Shown: positions 22,182-29,891 of the stretch, in pieces
Numbering within the stretch: the stretch's first letter is position 1
Layout of the letters: every line of letters begins with the position of its first letter
Source: Planotetraspora mira
GTDB lineage: Bacteria > Actinomycetota > Actinomycetes > Streptosporangiales > Streptosporangiaceae
Assembly (NCBI RefSeq): GCF_016863275.1
Contig: NZ_BOOO01000009.1
Span: 1-64,000 of the forward strand
Length of the DNA: 64,000 bases
Direction: 5' to 3'
The notes under the pieces: model-generated
What the model was told of the DNA's origin: nothing
The model's database searches: none
What the model saw: the letters and a program-made list of their open reading frames with translations, nothing else
Translations under genes and position numbers: made by a program

Positions 22182-22376
22182 TCACTCCTCGATCGAGAGC
22201 GCTCCGGACGGGCAGAGCTGAACCGCGCGGCGGACCGCCGCCTCGCGGGACGCGGGGGGATCATGATCGAGCACGACCACCGTCCCGTCGTCCTCGCTCT
22301 GGTCGAAGACCTCCGGCACGGTGAGCGCGCACATGCCCGCCCCCACGCATACGCCGGTGTCCGCCTTGATCTTCAT
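22182..22376 (-). CDS. Ferredoxin, small [3Fe-4S]-type, P450 partner
   Basis: A 64-residue ferredoxin starting at ATG 22376, behind GGGAGGAA. The cluster ligands are CVGAGMC and a distal CP near residue 54; the second position of the usual CxxCxxC is Ala or Gly, as in [3Fe-4S] ferredoxins that serve bacterial P450s. It lies 11 bp downstream of the P450 gene and is surely cotranscribed, so it is the presumed electron donor. No ferredoxin reductase is nearby. Confidence 0.93.
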   Translation of the reverse strand: MKIKADTGVCVGAGMCALTVPEVFDQSEDDGTVVVLDHDPPASREAAVRRAVQLCPSGALSIEE

Positions 22377-22387
22377 CGCGTTCCTCC

Positions 22388-23584
22388 CTACCAGGTGACC
22401 GGCAGGCGGTGCACCCCGTAGATGGCCATGTCCGAGCGCATCGGGACGTCCTCGGCCGGCACGGCGAGGCGCAGACCGGGGAAGCGCCGCAGCAGGGCCG
22501 GATAGGCGATGCGCATCTCCGCCCTGGCCAGCTGCTGGCCGAGGCACTGGTGCACGCCGTGCCCGAAGGTGAGATGGCCGTGGACGGGCCGGGAGACGTC
22601 CAGCGTCTCGGCCTCCCCGAACCGCTCCGGGTCCCGGTTGACCACGGCCGCCGCGATGGTCACCGCCTCACCGGCCTTGATCAGATGGCCGTCCAGATCG
22701 ACGTCCTCCAGGGCGGTCCGGATCGGGCCGATGTGGATGATGGTGAGGTAGCGCAGCAACTCCTCGACGGCACCCTCCACGACGGCCGGATCATCGCGCA
22801 CCGCCGCGAGTTGCTCGGGGTTGGTCAGCAGCGCGAACGTGCCGAGCCCCAGCATGTTCGCGGTCGTCTCATGACCGGCGACGAGCAGAAGCAGGCCGAC
22901 TCCGGCGAGTTCCTCTTCGTCCAGCTCTCCTCCGGCCACCAGGCCGCCGAGCAGGTCGTCGGAGGGCTCGGCGCGCTTGCGCCGGACGAGGTCGCGCAGA
23001 TAACCGAGAAGGTCGTCCATCGCGGCCTTGGCCTGCTCCGGCGTCGAGCGCAGGCTCAGCATCACCGCGGAGTCCCGCTGGAACCTCTCCCTGTCGTCGT
23101 ACGGCACGCCGAGCAGCTCGCATATCACCAGCGAGGGGATCGGCATGGCGAAGGCCTGGACGAGGTCGACGGGGCCGCCCTGGCTCTCCATGGCGTCCAG
23201 GCGGTCGTTGGTGATCTGCTCGATCCTCGGCTCGAGCTGCTTCATCCTGCGCACCGTGAACTGACCGGTCAGGAGCTTCCGGAAGCGGGTGTGCTCAGGC
23301 GGATCCATCCGGATGAAGAAGCCGGGCGGCGTCTTGAACTCCTTCATCTTGATCAACCGGTTCTGGATGGGCGGATGGAGGAGCTCGGGCCGGGTGCTGA
23401 ACGAGGGGTGGGCGAGCACCGCACGGGCCAGGGCGTAACCGGTCACGAGCCAGCCCTCGTGGTCGTCCGCATAGATCATCCGGTGGATCGGCGTCTCCTC
23501 GCGGACCCGGGTCAGTTCGTCAGGCGGGTCGAAGGGGCGCTCGCGAGCAGTCGTGTACGTCAGGCCGGGTATCGCCTCTGTCAT
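22388..23584 (-). CDS. Cytochrome P450
   Basis: A 398-residue soluble bacterial P450. The I-helix oxygen-activation motif is AGHETTANM, the K-helix ExxR reads ELLR within VEELLRYLT, and the heme loop is FGHGVHQCLGQQLAR with the cysteine ligand. It resembles the CYP105-like group of actinomycete xenobiotic or secondary-metabolite hydroxylases, but the subfamily is not certain. GGAG precedes ATG 23584. It forms an operon with the ferredoxin; the divergent TetR gene and shared palindrome suggest substrate-induced expression. Confidence 0.95.
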   Translation of the reverse strand: MTEAIPGLTYTTARERPFDPPDELTRVREETPIHRMIYADDHEGWLVTGYALARAVLAHPSFSTRPELLHPPIQNRLIKMKEFKTPPGFFIRMDPPEHTRFRKLLTGQFTVRRMKQLEPRIEQITNDRLDAMESQGGPVDLVQAFAMPIPSLVICELLGVPYDDRERFQRDSAVMLSLRSTPEQAKAAMDDLLGYLRDLVRRKRAEPSDDLLGGLVAGGELDEEELAGVGLLLLVAGHETTANMLGLGTFALLTNPEQLAAVRDDPAVVEGAVEELLRYLTIIHIGPIRTALEDVDLDGHLIKAGEAVTIAAAVVNRDPERFGEAETLDVSRPVHGHLTFGHGVHQCLGQQLARAEMRIAYPALLRRFPGLRLAVPAEDVPMRSDMAIYGVHRLPVTW

Positions 23585-23635
23585 GACTCACTCCTTGTCT
23601 GCTTGTCAGCTTCCTCCACACCTAGCATCATTCGG

Positions 23636-23659
23636 TGCAAATTTGCAATGGATGCAAAT
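23636..23659. promoter_or_regulatory. Candidate TetR operator between P450 and tetR
   Basis: A perfect 12-bp palindrome TGCAAATTTGCA (23636-23647) followed by a third half-site TGCAAAT (23653-23659), in the only AT-rich island of this region. It lies 52 bp from the P450 start and 41 bp from the regulator start, so one site could control both promoters. Binding by the adjacent TetR protein is inference. Confidence 0.6.
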
Positions 23660-23687
23660 ATGATTTGAATGTCGTAAAGTTCAAGTT

Positions 23688-24299
23688 ATGGGCGATGCGG
23701 TGGGCTTGCGGGAACGCAAGAAGCTACGCACCAGGCGAGCGCTGATCGAGGCGGCCCTGCGTCTGTTCGAGGAGAAGGGCTACGAGGAGACGACGGTCGC
23801 GGAGATCACCGCGGCCGTGGACGTCTCGACGAGGACGTTCTTCAGCTACTTCACGAGCAAGGAGGACGTCGTCTTCTTCGACGGCGAGTCCCGGGTCGAG
23901 GCCGCCCTCAAGATGATCGCCGACCGCAGGCCCGCGGAGACCGTCGTCGACCTCCTCCTGCGGGTCACCAGCCACAGCCTCGACGCCGTCAAGGACGCCG
24001 ACCTGACGGTGGAACTGACCCCCGCCCGCCGCCACCTGATCACGACGGTGCCGGCCCTCCGGGCCCGCGGGCTGGACCTGCTGTTCGAGACGCAGCAACG
24101 CCTGGCCGACGCCCTCCACCGGGCCTACGCCGACGAACTCGACCCCATCGAGGCCGCCGCCGCCATCGGGTCCCTCATGGGCGCGGCCCATCTGGCCACG
24201 ACCATCAGCATGGAGCGAGGCGAGACCCCCGAGCAGGTGTGGGCCGCGGGCAGGCGGGCCATGGAAATCGCGATACGCGGCCTATCCTCAATCGGCTGA
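23688..24299 (+). CDS. TetR-family transcriptional regulator
   Basis: A 203-residue repressor. The N-terminal helix-turn-helix (about residues 12-60) contains TRRALIEAALRLFEEKGYEE and VAEITAAVDVSTRTFFSYF. The C-terminal ligand/dimer domain carries the SSXX-type pattern seen in actinomycete TetR_C_17-like proteins. It is transcribed divergently from the P450-ferredoxin operon, so it most likely represses that operon and itself. A C-rich run (about 24300-24330) follows the stop, then the 53-bp repeat array. Confidence 0.92.
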   Translation: MGDAVGLRERKKLRTRRALIEAALRLFEEKGYEETTVAEITAAVDVSTRTFFSYFTSKEDVVFFDGESRVEAALKMIADRRPAETVVDLLLRVTSHSLDAVKDADLTVELTPARRHLITTVPALRARGLDLLFETQQRLADALHRAYADELDPIEAAAAIGSLMGAAHLATTISMERGETPEQVWAAGRRAMEIAIRGLSSIG

Positions 24300-24336
24300 C
24301 CCCCCACCCCCACCCCCACCCCCCACCCCCTCGCGC

Positions 24337-24678
24337 GTGATCATGCACACATTCGCGAACCTGCCCCCTGACCAGCCACCCTCTCCGCCGTGATCATGCA
24401 CACATTCGGAAATCCAGGCCCTGAACAGCCATTTCCCGGTTCGTGATCATGCACATGTTCTGCGGCGGATGCGCTGTGCTGCGGAGAAACCGTTCGTGAT
24501 CATGCAATTGCCTGATCATGAACTGCATTTCCGCAGGTCGAGACCTGCCTCTACGAATCTGTGCATGATCACAAAATGCGTTGTGGCAGGTGGAGGGGCC
24601 TTTCCACGAACCTGTGCATGATCACGCGGAGCGTTCGCGCAGGTCTGTACGGCTCATGCCGAATGTGTGCATGATCAC
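24337..24678. repeat. Symmetric 4+4 array of 53-bp repeats (core GTGCATGATCAC)
   Basis: Four cores in one orientation (GTGATCATGCAC at 24337, 24390, 24443, and 24496 with the last base changed) are followed by four in the opposite orientation (24508 degenerate, 24561, 24614, 24667). Every step within each half is exactly 53 bp, and the halves meet in a near-perfect palindrome with its axis between 24507 and 24508. Each unit also carries weaker conserved blocks (CGCAGGTC about 24 bp in; CGAATGT at the end). It fills the gap between the convergent tetR and corA genes. It is not a known insertion sequence. REP/BIME-like behaviour is inference. Confidence 0.9.
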
Positions 24679-24689
24679 GCCGGGAGGGG

Positions 24690-25811
24690 TCAGAGCCAGC
24701 CGTTGCGGCGGAAGGCTCGGTGCAGCAGCGTGCAGGCCACGATCATGAGGCCGATCACCACGGGATAGCCGTAGGCCGCCCGCAGTTCCGGCATGTGATC
24801 GAAGTTCATCCCGTAGATGCCCGCGATCATCGTGGGGACCGAGATGATCGCGACCCAGGACGAGATCTTCCGCATGTCCTCGTTGGCGAGCGCGTTCGAG
24901 CGGGCCAGCGCGGCCTGCAGGATGGAGTCGGACAACTCGTTGGACGCCTGGACCTGCTCGCACACACGGGACAGGTGGTCGCCGACGTCGCGGAAGTACT
25001 CCCGCATCTCCGACGGGATCATGCGGCGCTGGGGGAGGGCGTTGAACGGCGTCTGCAGGGGGGCGACGGCCCGCTTGAGCTCGAGCATCTCCCGCTTGAG
25101 CTGGTAGATGCGGTTGATGTCGCGAGAGCTGACCTCGGCGAAGACGGCCGCTTCGACCTCTTCGAGCTCGGCCTGCATGAGATCGGCGACCTGGAGGTAC
25201 TTGTCGACGACGTGGTCGGCGATGGCGTGCAGCACACCCGTCGGGCCACGGCCCAGCAGCTTCGGCTTGTCCTCGAGCTTCTCCCGGACGTCGGCGAGCG
25301 GGCAGTGCCTGCCGTGCCGTACGGTCACGACGAAGTCGGGGCCCACGAACAACATGATCTCGCCGGTGCCGATGATCTCGCTGGTGGCGGTCAGCACCTC
25401 GTGATCGAGGAAGGCGACGGTCTTGAGCACGACGAAGATGGAGTCGCCGTACCTTTCGACCTTGGGCCGCTGGTGGGCCTTGATCGCGTCCTCGACCGCC
25501 AGGGGGTGCAGACCGAAGACGTCGGCCAGCCATTCGACCTCGGGCGCCGCCGGCTCGTGCAGGCCGACCCACACGTACGCGTTGGGCAGGGAATTGCCGG
25601 TGTTGTGCGCGCGGACGAGGCTCACGGCCTCCGCGATGCCGTCGGCGGCGACCTTCGTCCCGCCGATGTAGGCGCCGAATTCGACGAGGGACTTGCTCGG
25701 GGGAACACAACCGCTCAGCTTCTCCGGGGGATTGATCACGGACGCGCTGAGACGAGTAGGGATGACCCGGGTGTTCCTAGTGATACGGGGGAAAATCGCT
25801 GAAGAGCGCAT
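24690..25811 (-). CDS. corA: CorA-family magnesium/divalent cation channel
   Basis: A 373-residue protein with a large cytoplasmic N-terminal domain and two C-terminal membrane helices (about 305-330 and 340-365) joined by the signature loop YGMNF. Family proteins form pentameric Mg2+ (also Co2+/Ni2+) channels gated by intracellular Mg2+. The basic tail HRAFRRNGWL is typical. The start is at 25811, with GGGAAGGGA upstream; the first 30 residues are poorly conserved, so an internal start is possible. The 53-bp repeat array begins 11 bp after its stop codon. Confidence 0.93.
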   Translation of the reverse strand: MRSSAIFPRITRNTRVIPTRLSASVINPPEKLSGCVPPSKSLVEFGAYIGGTKVAADGIAEAVSLVRAHNTGNSLPNAYVWVGLHEPAAPEVEWLADVFGLHPLAVEDAIKAHQRPKVERYGDSIFVVLKTVAFLDHEVLTATSEIIGTGEIMLFVGPDFVVTVRHGRHCPLADVREKLEDKPKLLGRGPTGVLHAIADHVVDKYLQVADLMQAELEEVEAAVFAEVSSRDINRIYQLKREMLELKRAVAPLQTPFNALPQRRMIPSEMREYFRDVGDHLSRVCEQVQASNELSDSILQAALARSNALANEDMRKISSWVAIISVPTMIAGIYGMNFDHMPELRAAYGYPVVIGLMIVACTLLHRAFRRNGWL

Positions 25812-25864
25812 GGCGGTCCCTTCCCGCCCGAGCCGGCACGCTCCACGCGCGACGTGATGTCACC

Positions 25865-25874
25865 CCTTATAAGG
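25865..25874 (-). promoter_or_regulatory. Perfect palindrome CCTTATAAGG upstream of corA
   Basis: A 10-bp perfect palindrome with an AT-rich TTATAA centre, 54 bp upstream of the corA start. It could be a -10 region or an operator for corA. Placement is the only support. Confidence 0.3.
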
Positions 25875-25916
25875 CGTGAACTGCCCCTCGGGCTCTGTTG
25901 TGAAGTGGTCGGGAGT

Positions 25917-25935
25917 GCGCACGTCGCACGTGCGC
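25917..25935. promoter_or_regulatory. 19-bp inverted repeat in corA-purD gap
   Basis: GCGCACGT and ACGTGCGC are exact inverted arms separated by CGC. The size and symmetry fit a dimeric repressor site. It could serve either divergent gene. Confidence 0.35.
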
Positions 25936-26064
25936 GAGCACGTACTGACGGGATCACCAGAACTCATCCCGAACCACCTCCAATCGCCACGAGAGGGGAC
26001 GAAGCCTGCCTAAGTTACCACATGCAAGGGTTGGCCGCCTTTTGAGCGTACCCAACCCCCACGT

Positions 26065-26076
26065 GTGATCATGCAC
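26065..26076. repeat. Solitary 53-bp-family core upstream of purD
   Basis: An exact GTGATCATGCAC core, identical to the array cores at 24337-24454, without neighbours at plus or minus 53 bp. Confidence 0.6.
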
Positions 26077-26158
26077 TACTTGTCAAAATCAGCCCGTGCC
26101 TCCCGCGATGCGGCAGCGAGCGGAGCGAGCGCACACGAGCAGGCGCGACAATGGACAC

Positions 26159-27400
26159 GTGCGCGTTCTCGTCATCGGATCCGGGGGCCGCGAGCATGCT
26201 CTGTGCCGCGCCCTGCGACTCGACCCGGCCGTCTCAGAGCTCCACTGCGCCCCCGGCAACGCCGGGATCGCGGAAGTGGCGACCCTGCACTCCGTGACAC
26301 CCACGGACGGGGCCGCCGTCTCCGCTCTGGCCGTGCGGCTGGGTGCCGACCTGGTCGTCATCGGGCCGGAGGCCCCGCTGGTCGCGGGCGTCGCCGACGC
26401 CGTCAGGGCTGAGGGCGTCCCCTGCTTCGGCCCGTCGAAGGAGCCTGCCGCGATCGAGGGCTCCAAGGCCTTCGCCAAGGACGTCATGGTGGCCGCGGGG
26501 GTCCCCACCGCGCGGTCGTTCACCTGCGCGACCGACGACGAGGCCGCCGCCGCGCTCGACGCGTTCGGCCCGCCGTACGTAGTGAAGGACGATGGCCTGG
26601 CCGCGGGCAAGGGCGTCGTCGTGACGAGCGACCGCGACGAGGCGCTGGCCCACGCCCGGGCGTGCGAACGGGTCGTCATCGAGGAGTACCTCGACGGTCC
26701 CGAGGTGTCGTTGTTCGCGCTGTGCGACGGGGCGGCCGCCGTGCCGCTCCAGCCCGCGCAGGACTTCAAGCGCGCCTATGACGGCGACGAGGGGCCGAAC
26801 ACCGGCGGCATGGGCGCCTACACGCCGTTGCCCTGGGCTCCCGGCGATCTGACCGAGCAGGTCATGGCCGAGGTCGTCAGGCCGACGGTCGCCGAGCTCG
26901 CCCGCCGCGGCATGCCGTACAACGGGGTCCTGTATGCGGGGTTGGCCCTCACGAAGGCCGGGCCGCGGGTCATCGAGTTCAACGCCCGGTTCGGCGACCC
27001 GGAGACGCAGGTCGTGCTCGACCGGCTGGCGACGCCGCTCGCGGGCCTGCTGCTCGCCTGCGCGACGGGAGACCTCGCGGCGCACGAACCTCTCCGCTGG
27101 CGTGGCGGCGCGGCGGTGACCGTGGTGGTCGCGGCCGAGAACTACCCGGCGGATCCGGTTAAGGGCGACGCCATCGAGGGGCTCCCGCCGGCGACCCCGA
27201 ACGCGTACGTCCTGCACGCCGGCACCGCCTTCGACGGCGACCGCCTGGTGTCGAACGGAGGCAGGGTGCTCAACGTGGTCGGCACCGGCGCGGACATCGC
27301 GGAGGCGCGGGCGGCCGCCTACGGGGCGCTCAAGAGGATCTCGATGCGCGGCTCCCACCATCGGTCCGACATCGCGCTGTCCGCGGTGGCCGAGGCCTGA
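26159..27400 (+). CDS. purD: Phosphoribosylamine-glycine ligase (GARS)
   Basis: A 413-residue ATP-grasp ligase converting phosphoribosylamine and glycine to GAR, step two of purine synthesis. The conserved N-terminus VLVIGSGGREHAL, EEYLDGPEVSLFAL, DFKRAYDGDEGPNTGGMGAY and FNARFGDPETQ are all present. GTG 26159 gives the family N-terminus; upstream in-frame starts add non-homologous sequence. It is followed 44 bp later by purC, so they probably form one transcription unit. Confidence 0.96.
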   Translation: MRVLVIGSGGREHALCRALRLDPAVSELHCAPGNAGIAEVATLHSVTPTDGAAVSALAVRLGADLVVIGPEAPLVAGVADAVRAEGVPCFGPSKEPAAIEGSKAFAKDVMVAAGVPTARSFTCATDDEAAAALDAFGPPYVVKDDGLAAGKGVVVTSDRDEALAHARACERVVIEEYLDGPEVSLFALCDGAAAVPLQPAQDFKRAYDGDEGPNTGGMGAYTPLPWAPGDLTEQVMAEVVRPTVAELARRGMPYNGVLYAGLALTKAGPRVIEFNARFGDPETQVVLDRLATPLAGLLLACATGDLAAHEPLRWRGGAAVTVVVAAENYPADPVKGDAIEGLPPATPNAYVLHAGTAFDGDRLVSNGGRVLNVVGTGADIAEARAAAYGALKRISMRGSHHRSDIALSAVAEA

Positions 27401-27444
27401 CCCGGGCGGTCTCCGCCTGTGCGGGGCCGAATAAACTCGGCACG

Positions 27445-28293
27445 GTGAAACACCTCCACTCCGGCAAGGTCCGCGACCTGTACGAGACCGACGACGGCCT
27501 GCTGTTGATGGTGGCCTCCGACCGGATGTCGGCGTTCGACCACGTGCTCGAACCAGGCATTCCCGACAAGGGCGAGATACTGACCCGCCTGTCGTTGTGG
27601 TGGTTCGACCAACTCAAGGACGTCGTCCCCAACCACGTCGTCTCGGCGGACGTGCCGGCCGAGTTCGCGGGCCGTGCCGTCCTGTGCCGCAAGCTGCGGA
27701 TGGTGCCCGTGGAGTGCGTGGCGCGCGGGTATCTGACGGGCGGCGGGCTCCTCGAGTACCGCGCCGGCGGCGCCGTCTCCGGCGTACGGCTCCCGCCCGG
27801 TCTCGACAACGGGTCGCGACTGCCCGAGCCGATCTTCACCCCCTCGACGAAGGCCCCGATGGGCCGGCATGACGAGCCGATGACGTTCGACCAGGTCGTC
27901 GATGAGGTCGGCGCCGAGGTCGCGGAGATGCTCAGGCGGATCACGCTCGACGTCTACGCGCGTGGCGCCGAGATCGCCCTCGAGAGGGGCATCATCCTGG
28001 CCGACACCAAGATCGAGCTCGGCTGGGACGCCGACGGCGTGCTGACCCTGGGCGATGAGATCCTGACGCCGGACTCCTCCCGGTTCTGGCCGCGTGAACT
28101 CTGGGAGCCGGGACGGCCGCAGCCGTCGTTCGACAAGCAGTACGTCAGGGACTGGCTGGTCTCCCCCGAGTCCGGCTGGGACCGTAACTCCGGTGAGGCG
28201 CCCCCGCCGCTTCCCGACAAGGTCGTCGAACGGACCCGGCAACGCTATGTGGAGGCATTCGAACGGCTGACCGGATCGGCCTTCAGGAGTTAG
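27445..28293 (+). CDS. purC: SAICAR synthetase
   Basis: A 282-residue phosphoribosylaminoimidazole-succinocarboxamide synthase, which adds aspartate to CAIR in purine synthesis. The signatures KVRDLYE, MVASDRMSAFDHVL, PVECVARGYLTGG and the DTKIELG/EILTPDSSRFW block are intact. The start is GTG 27445. The purD-purC pairing here and purA at 19.8 kb suggest a purine regulon, although the genes are scattered as in other actinomycetes. Confidence 0.96.
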   Translation: MKHLHSGKVRDLYETDDGLLLMVASDRMSAFDHVLEPGIPDKGEILTRLSLWWFDQLKDVVPNHVVSADVPAEFAGRAVLCRKLRMVPVECVARGYLTGGGLLEYRAGGAVSGVRLPPGLDNGSRLPEPIFTPSTKAPMGRHDEPMTFDQVVDEVGAEVAEMLRRITLDVYARGAEIALERGIILADTKIELGWDADGVLTLGDEILTPDSSRFWPRELWEPGRPQPSFDKQYVRDWLVSPESGWDRNSGEAPPPLPDKVVERTRQRYVEAFERLTGSAFRS

Positions 28294-28456
28294 TCACTCC
28301 AGTCACACCCGCATCAGTGGCATGGAGCTCCATCTAGGGCCCTCCGGGGGTTGTTCCCCCGCGAAACGCCCGGGATAGCGGCTACTCTGGGCCGACGGCG
28401 TGGCTGCCGCCATTTTGCGGGTCCCCCACCCTTCCCCCGACTTAGGAGTCTCATTC

Positions 28457-29734
28457 ATGGTTCGTTACCGCGTGCGCGGTGGCAACGTACTGCGTGGAAC
28501 CGCCTTCATCCAGGGCGCGAAGAACGCCGTACTGCCCATGATCGGGGCGGCGCTGCTCGCCTCAGAGGGCCGCACGGTGCTGCGCAACGTACCCGTGATC
28601 GAGGACGTGCGCAGAGCCGTCGAGCTCGCGGAGGCCATCGGCGCCAAAGTGGAGTTCCACGAGACCGAGCGGACGCTGGTGATCGATGCCTCGCGGCTCA
28701 CCAGCCCGGTTCTCCCCGCCCACATCGCGCGACGGTTCCGCGGCTCCGTGTTGTTCGTCCCCGCCCTGCTGCACCGGCTCGGCGAGGCGATCATCGAGGG
28801 CATCGGCGGCTGCAACCTCGGCAGCAGAAACCTGGACTTCCACTACCTCGGCTACAAGCGCCTCGGCGCGATCGTGGACGAGGGTGAGAGCGTCATCCAC
28901 ATCAAGGCGGCCGGGCTCCTCGGCGCTCCGCTTTACCTCGACACGCCCTCTCACACGGGCACAGAGAACCTCATCATGGCCGCGGCCCTCGCCAAGGGCA
29001 CCACGATCATCGAGAACGCGGCGCTGGAGCCCGAGGTCCTCGACGTGATCGGGATGCTCTCCCGCATGGGCGCCAAGATCAGCGGTGGCGGCACCGGCTT
29101 CATCACGGTCGAAGGCGTCGACGAGTTGACCGCGGTCGAGCACACCGTGATGCCGGACCGGCTCGACGCCGGCGTCTTCGCGATGGCCGCCGCCATCACG
29201 GGCGGCGAGGTGAACCTCGTCGGCGCCTCCCTCGAGCACCTCGGCGTCGTCCGGTGGAAGCTGGAGCAGATGGGCGTCGAGTTCGAGACCGACGGCGCGG
29301 TCCTCCACGTCCGGCGCGACCGTAACCTCCGGCCGATCAACGTGATCACCGACACCTACCCGGGCTTCGCGACCGACCTGCAGTCGCCGCTCATGACGGT
29401 GGCCTGCCTCGCGGACGGCTCCAGCTACATCCACGAGCGGATCTTCGACGGGCGCTTCGCGCTCGCGGGAGAGCTCAACAAGATGGGAGCCCAGATCGAG
29501 GTCGACGGCAGCCGCGCGGTGGTCCACGGACCCACACCGCTGCACGGCACCGAAGTGACGGCTCACGATCTGCGATCCGGAATCGCACTCGTGCTGGCCG
29601 GTCTGGCCGCCGATGGAGAGACGACGATCGACTCCGGATATCTCATCGATCGCGGACACGCTGCCCTCGCTCAGCGTATGCAGGCGCTCGGCGCAGATGT
29701 GGAACGGGAAATTTCCCCTTTGAGTGAGGGCTGA
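28457..29734 (+). CDS. murA: UDP-GlcNAc 1-carboxyvinyltransferase (MurA family)
   Basis: A 425-residue enolpyruvyl transferase, catalysing the first committed step of peptidoglycan precursor synthesis. It has the N-terminal GAKNAVLP motif, the fosfomycin-target cysteine in IGGCNLGSRN, and C-terminal DLRSGIALVLAGL. It begins at ATG 28457 with AGGAG upstream. Several segments (RRFRGSVLFVPALLHRLGE, HYLGYKRLGA) differ from the usual actinobacterial MurA, so this could be a second paralogue; the rest of the genome is needed to tell. The retained cysteine implies normal fosfomycin sensitivity. Confidence 0.88.
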   Translation: MVRYRVRGGNVLRGTAFIQGAKNAVLPMIGAALLASEGRTVLRNVPVIEDVRRAVELAEAIGAKVEFHETERTLVIDASRLTSPVLPAHIARRFRGSVLFVPALLHRLGEAIIEGIGGCNLGSRNLDFHYLGYKRLGAIVDEGESVIHIKAAGLLGAPLYLDTPSHTGTENLIMAAALAKGTTIIENAALEPEVLDVIGMLSRMGAKISGGGTGFITVEGVDELTAVEHTVMPDRLDAGVFAMAAAITGGEVNLVGASLEHLGVVRWKLEQMGVEFETDGAVLHVRRDRNLRPINVITDTYPGFATDLQSPLMTVACLADGSSYIHERIFDGRFALAGELNKMGAQIEVDGSRAVVHGPTPLHGTEVTAHDLRSGIALVLAGLAADGETTIDSGYLIDRGHAALAQRMQALGADVEREISPLSEG

Positions 29735-29891
29735 GTTCAGAAACCCATTTATCCGCGTCGACCAGCGGAAACATTACATTTCCCGGAACCACCGGCCCCT
29801 CGCAGAATGGCATTCGGCAAATCCGGGCGTGACATTACGGCCTTAACAAGCGATCGTTCCAAAGAGAACCACAACAACGAGGGCACGTGGG

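Larger units (their letters stand above)
25812..26158. other. Intergenic region between corA and purD
   Basis: A 347-bp gap between divergent genes with no convincing ORF. It contains the palindrome CCTTATAAGG (25865-25874), an 8-bp-arm inverted repeat (25917-25935) and a single 53-bp-family core (26065-26076). The last 60 bp before purD hold AGCGAGCGGAGCGAGCG. Promoters for both genes must lie here but cannot be placed with confidence. Confidence 0.6.

Noticed and set aside
24337-24678. CRISPR array
   Set aside because: Conserved core is only 12 bp, the intervening sequence is partly conserved rather than unique, copies switch orientation symmetrically, and no cas gene is near.
28345-28361. 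GGGGG-TTGTT-CCCCC hairpin between purC and murA as a terminator
   Set aside because: Stem of only about six pairs and no T-run; too weak to call.
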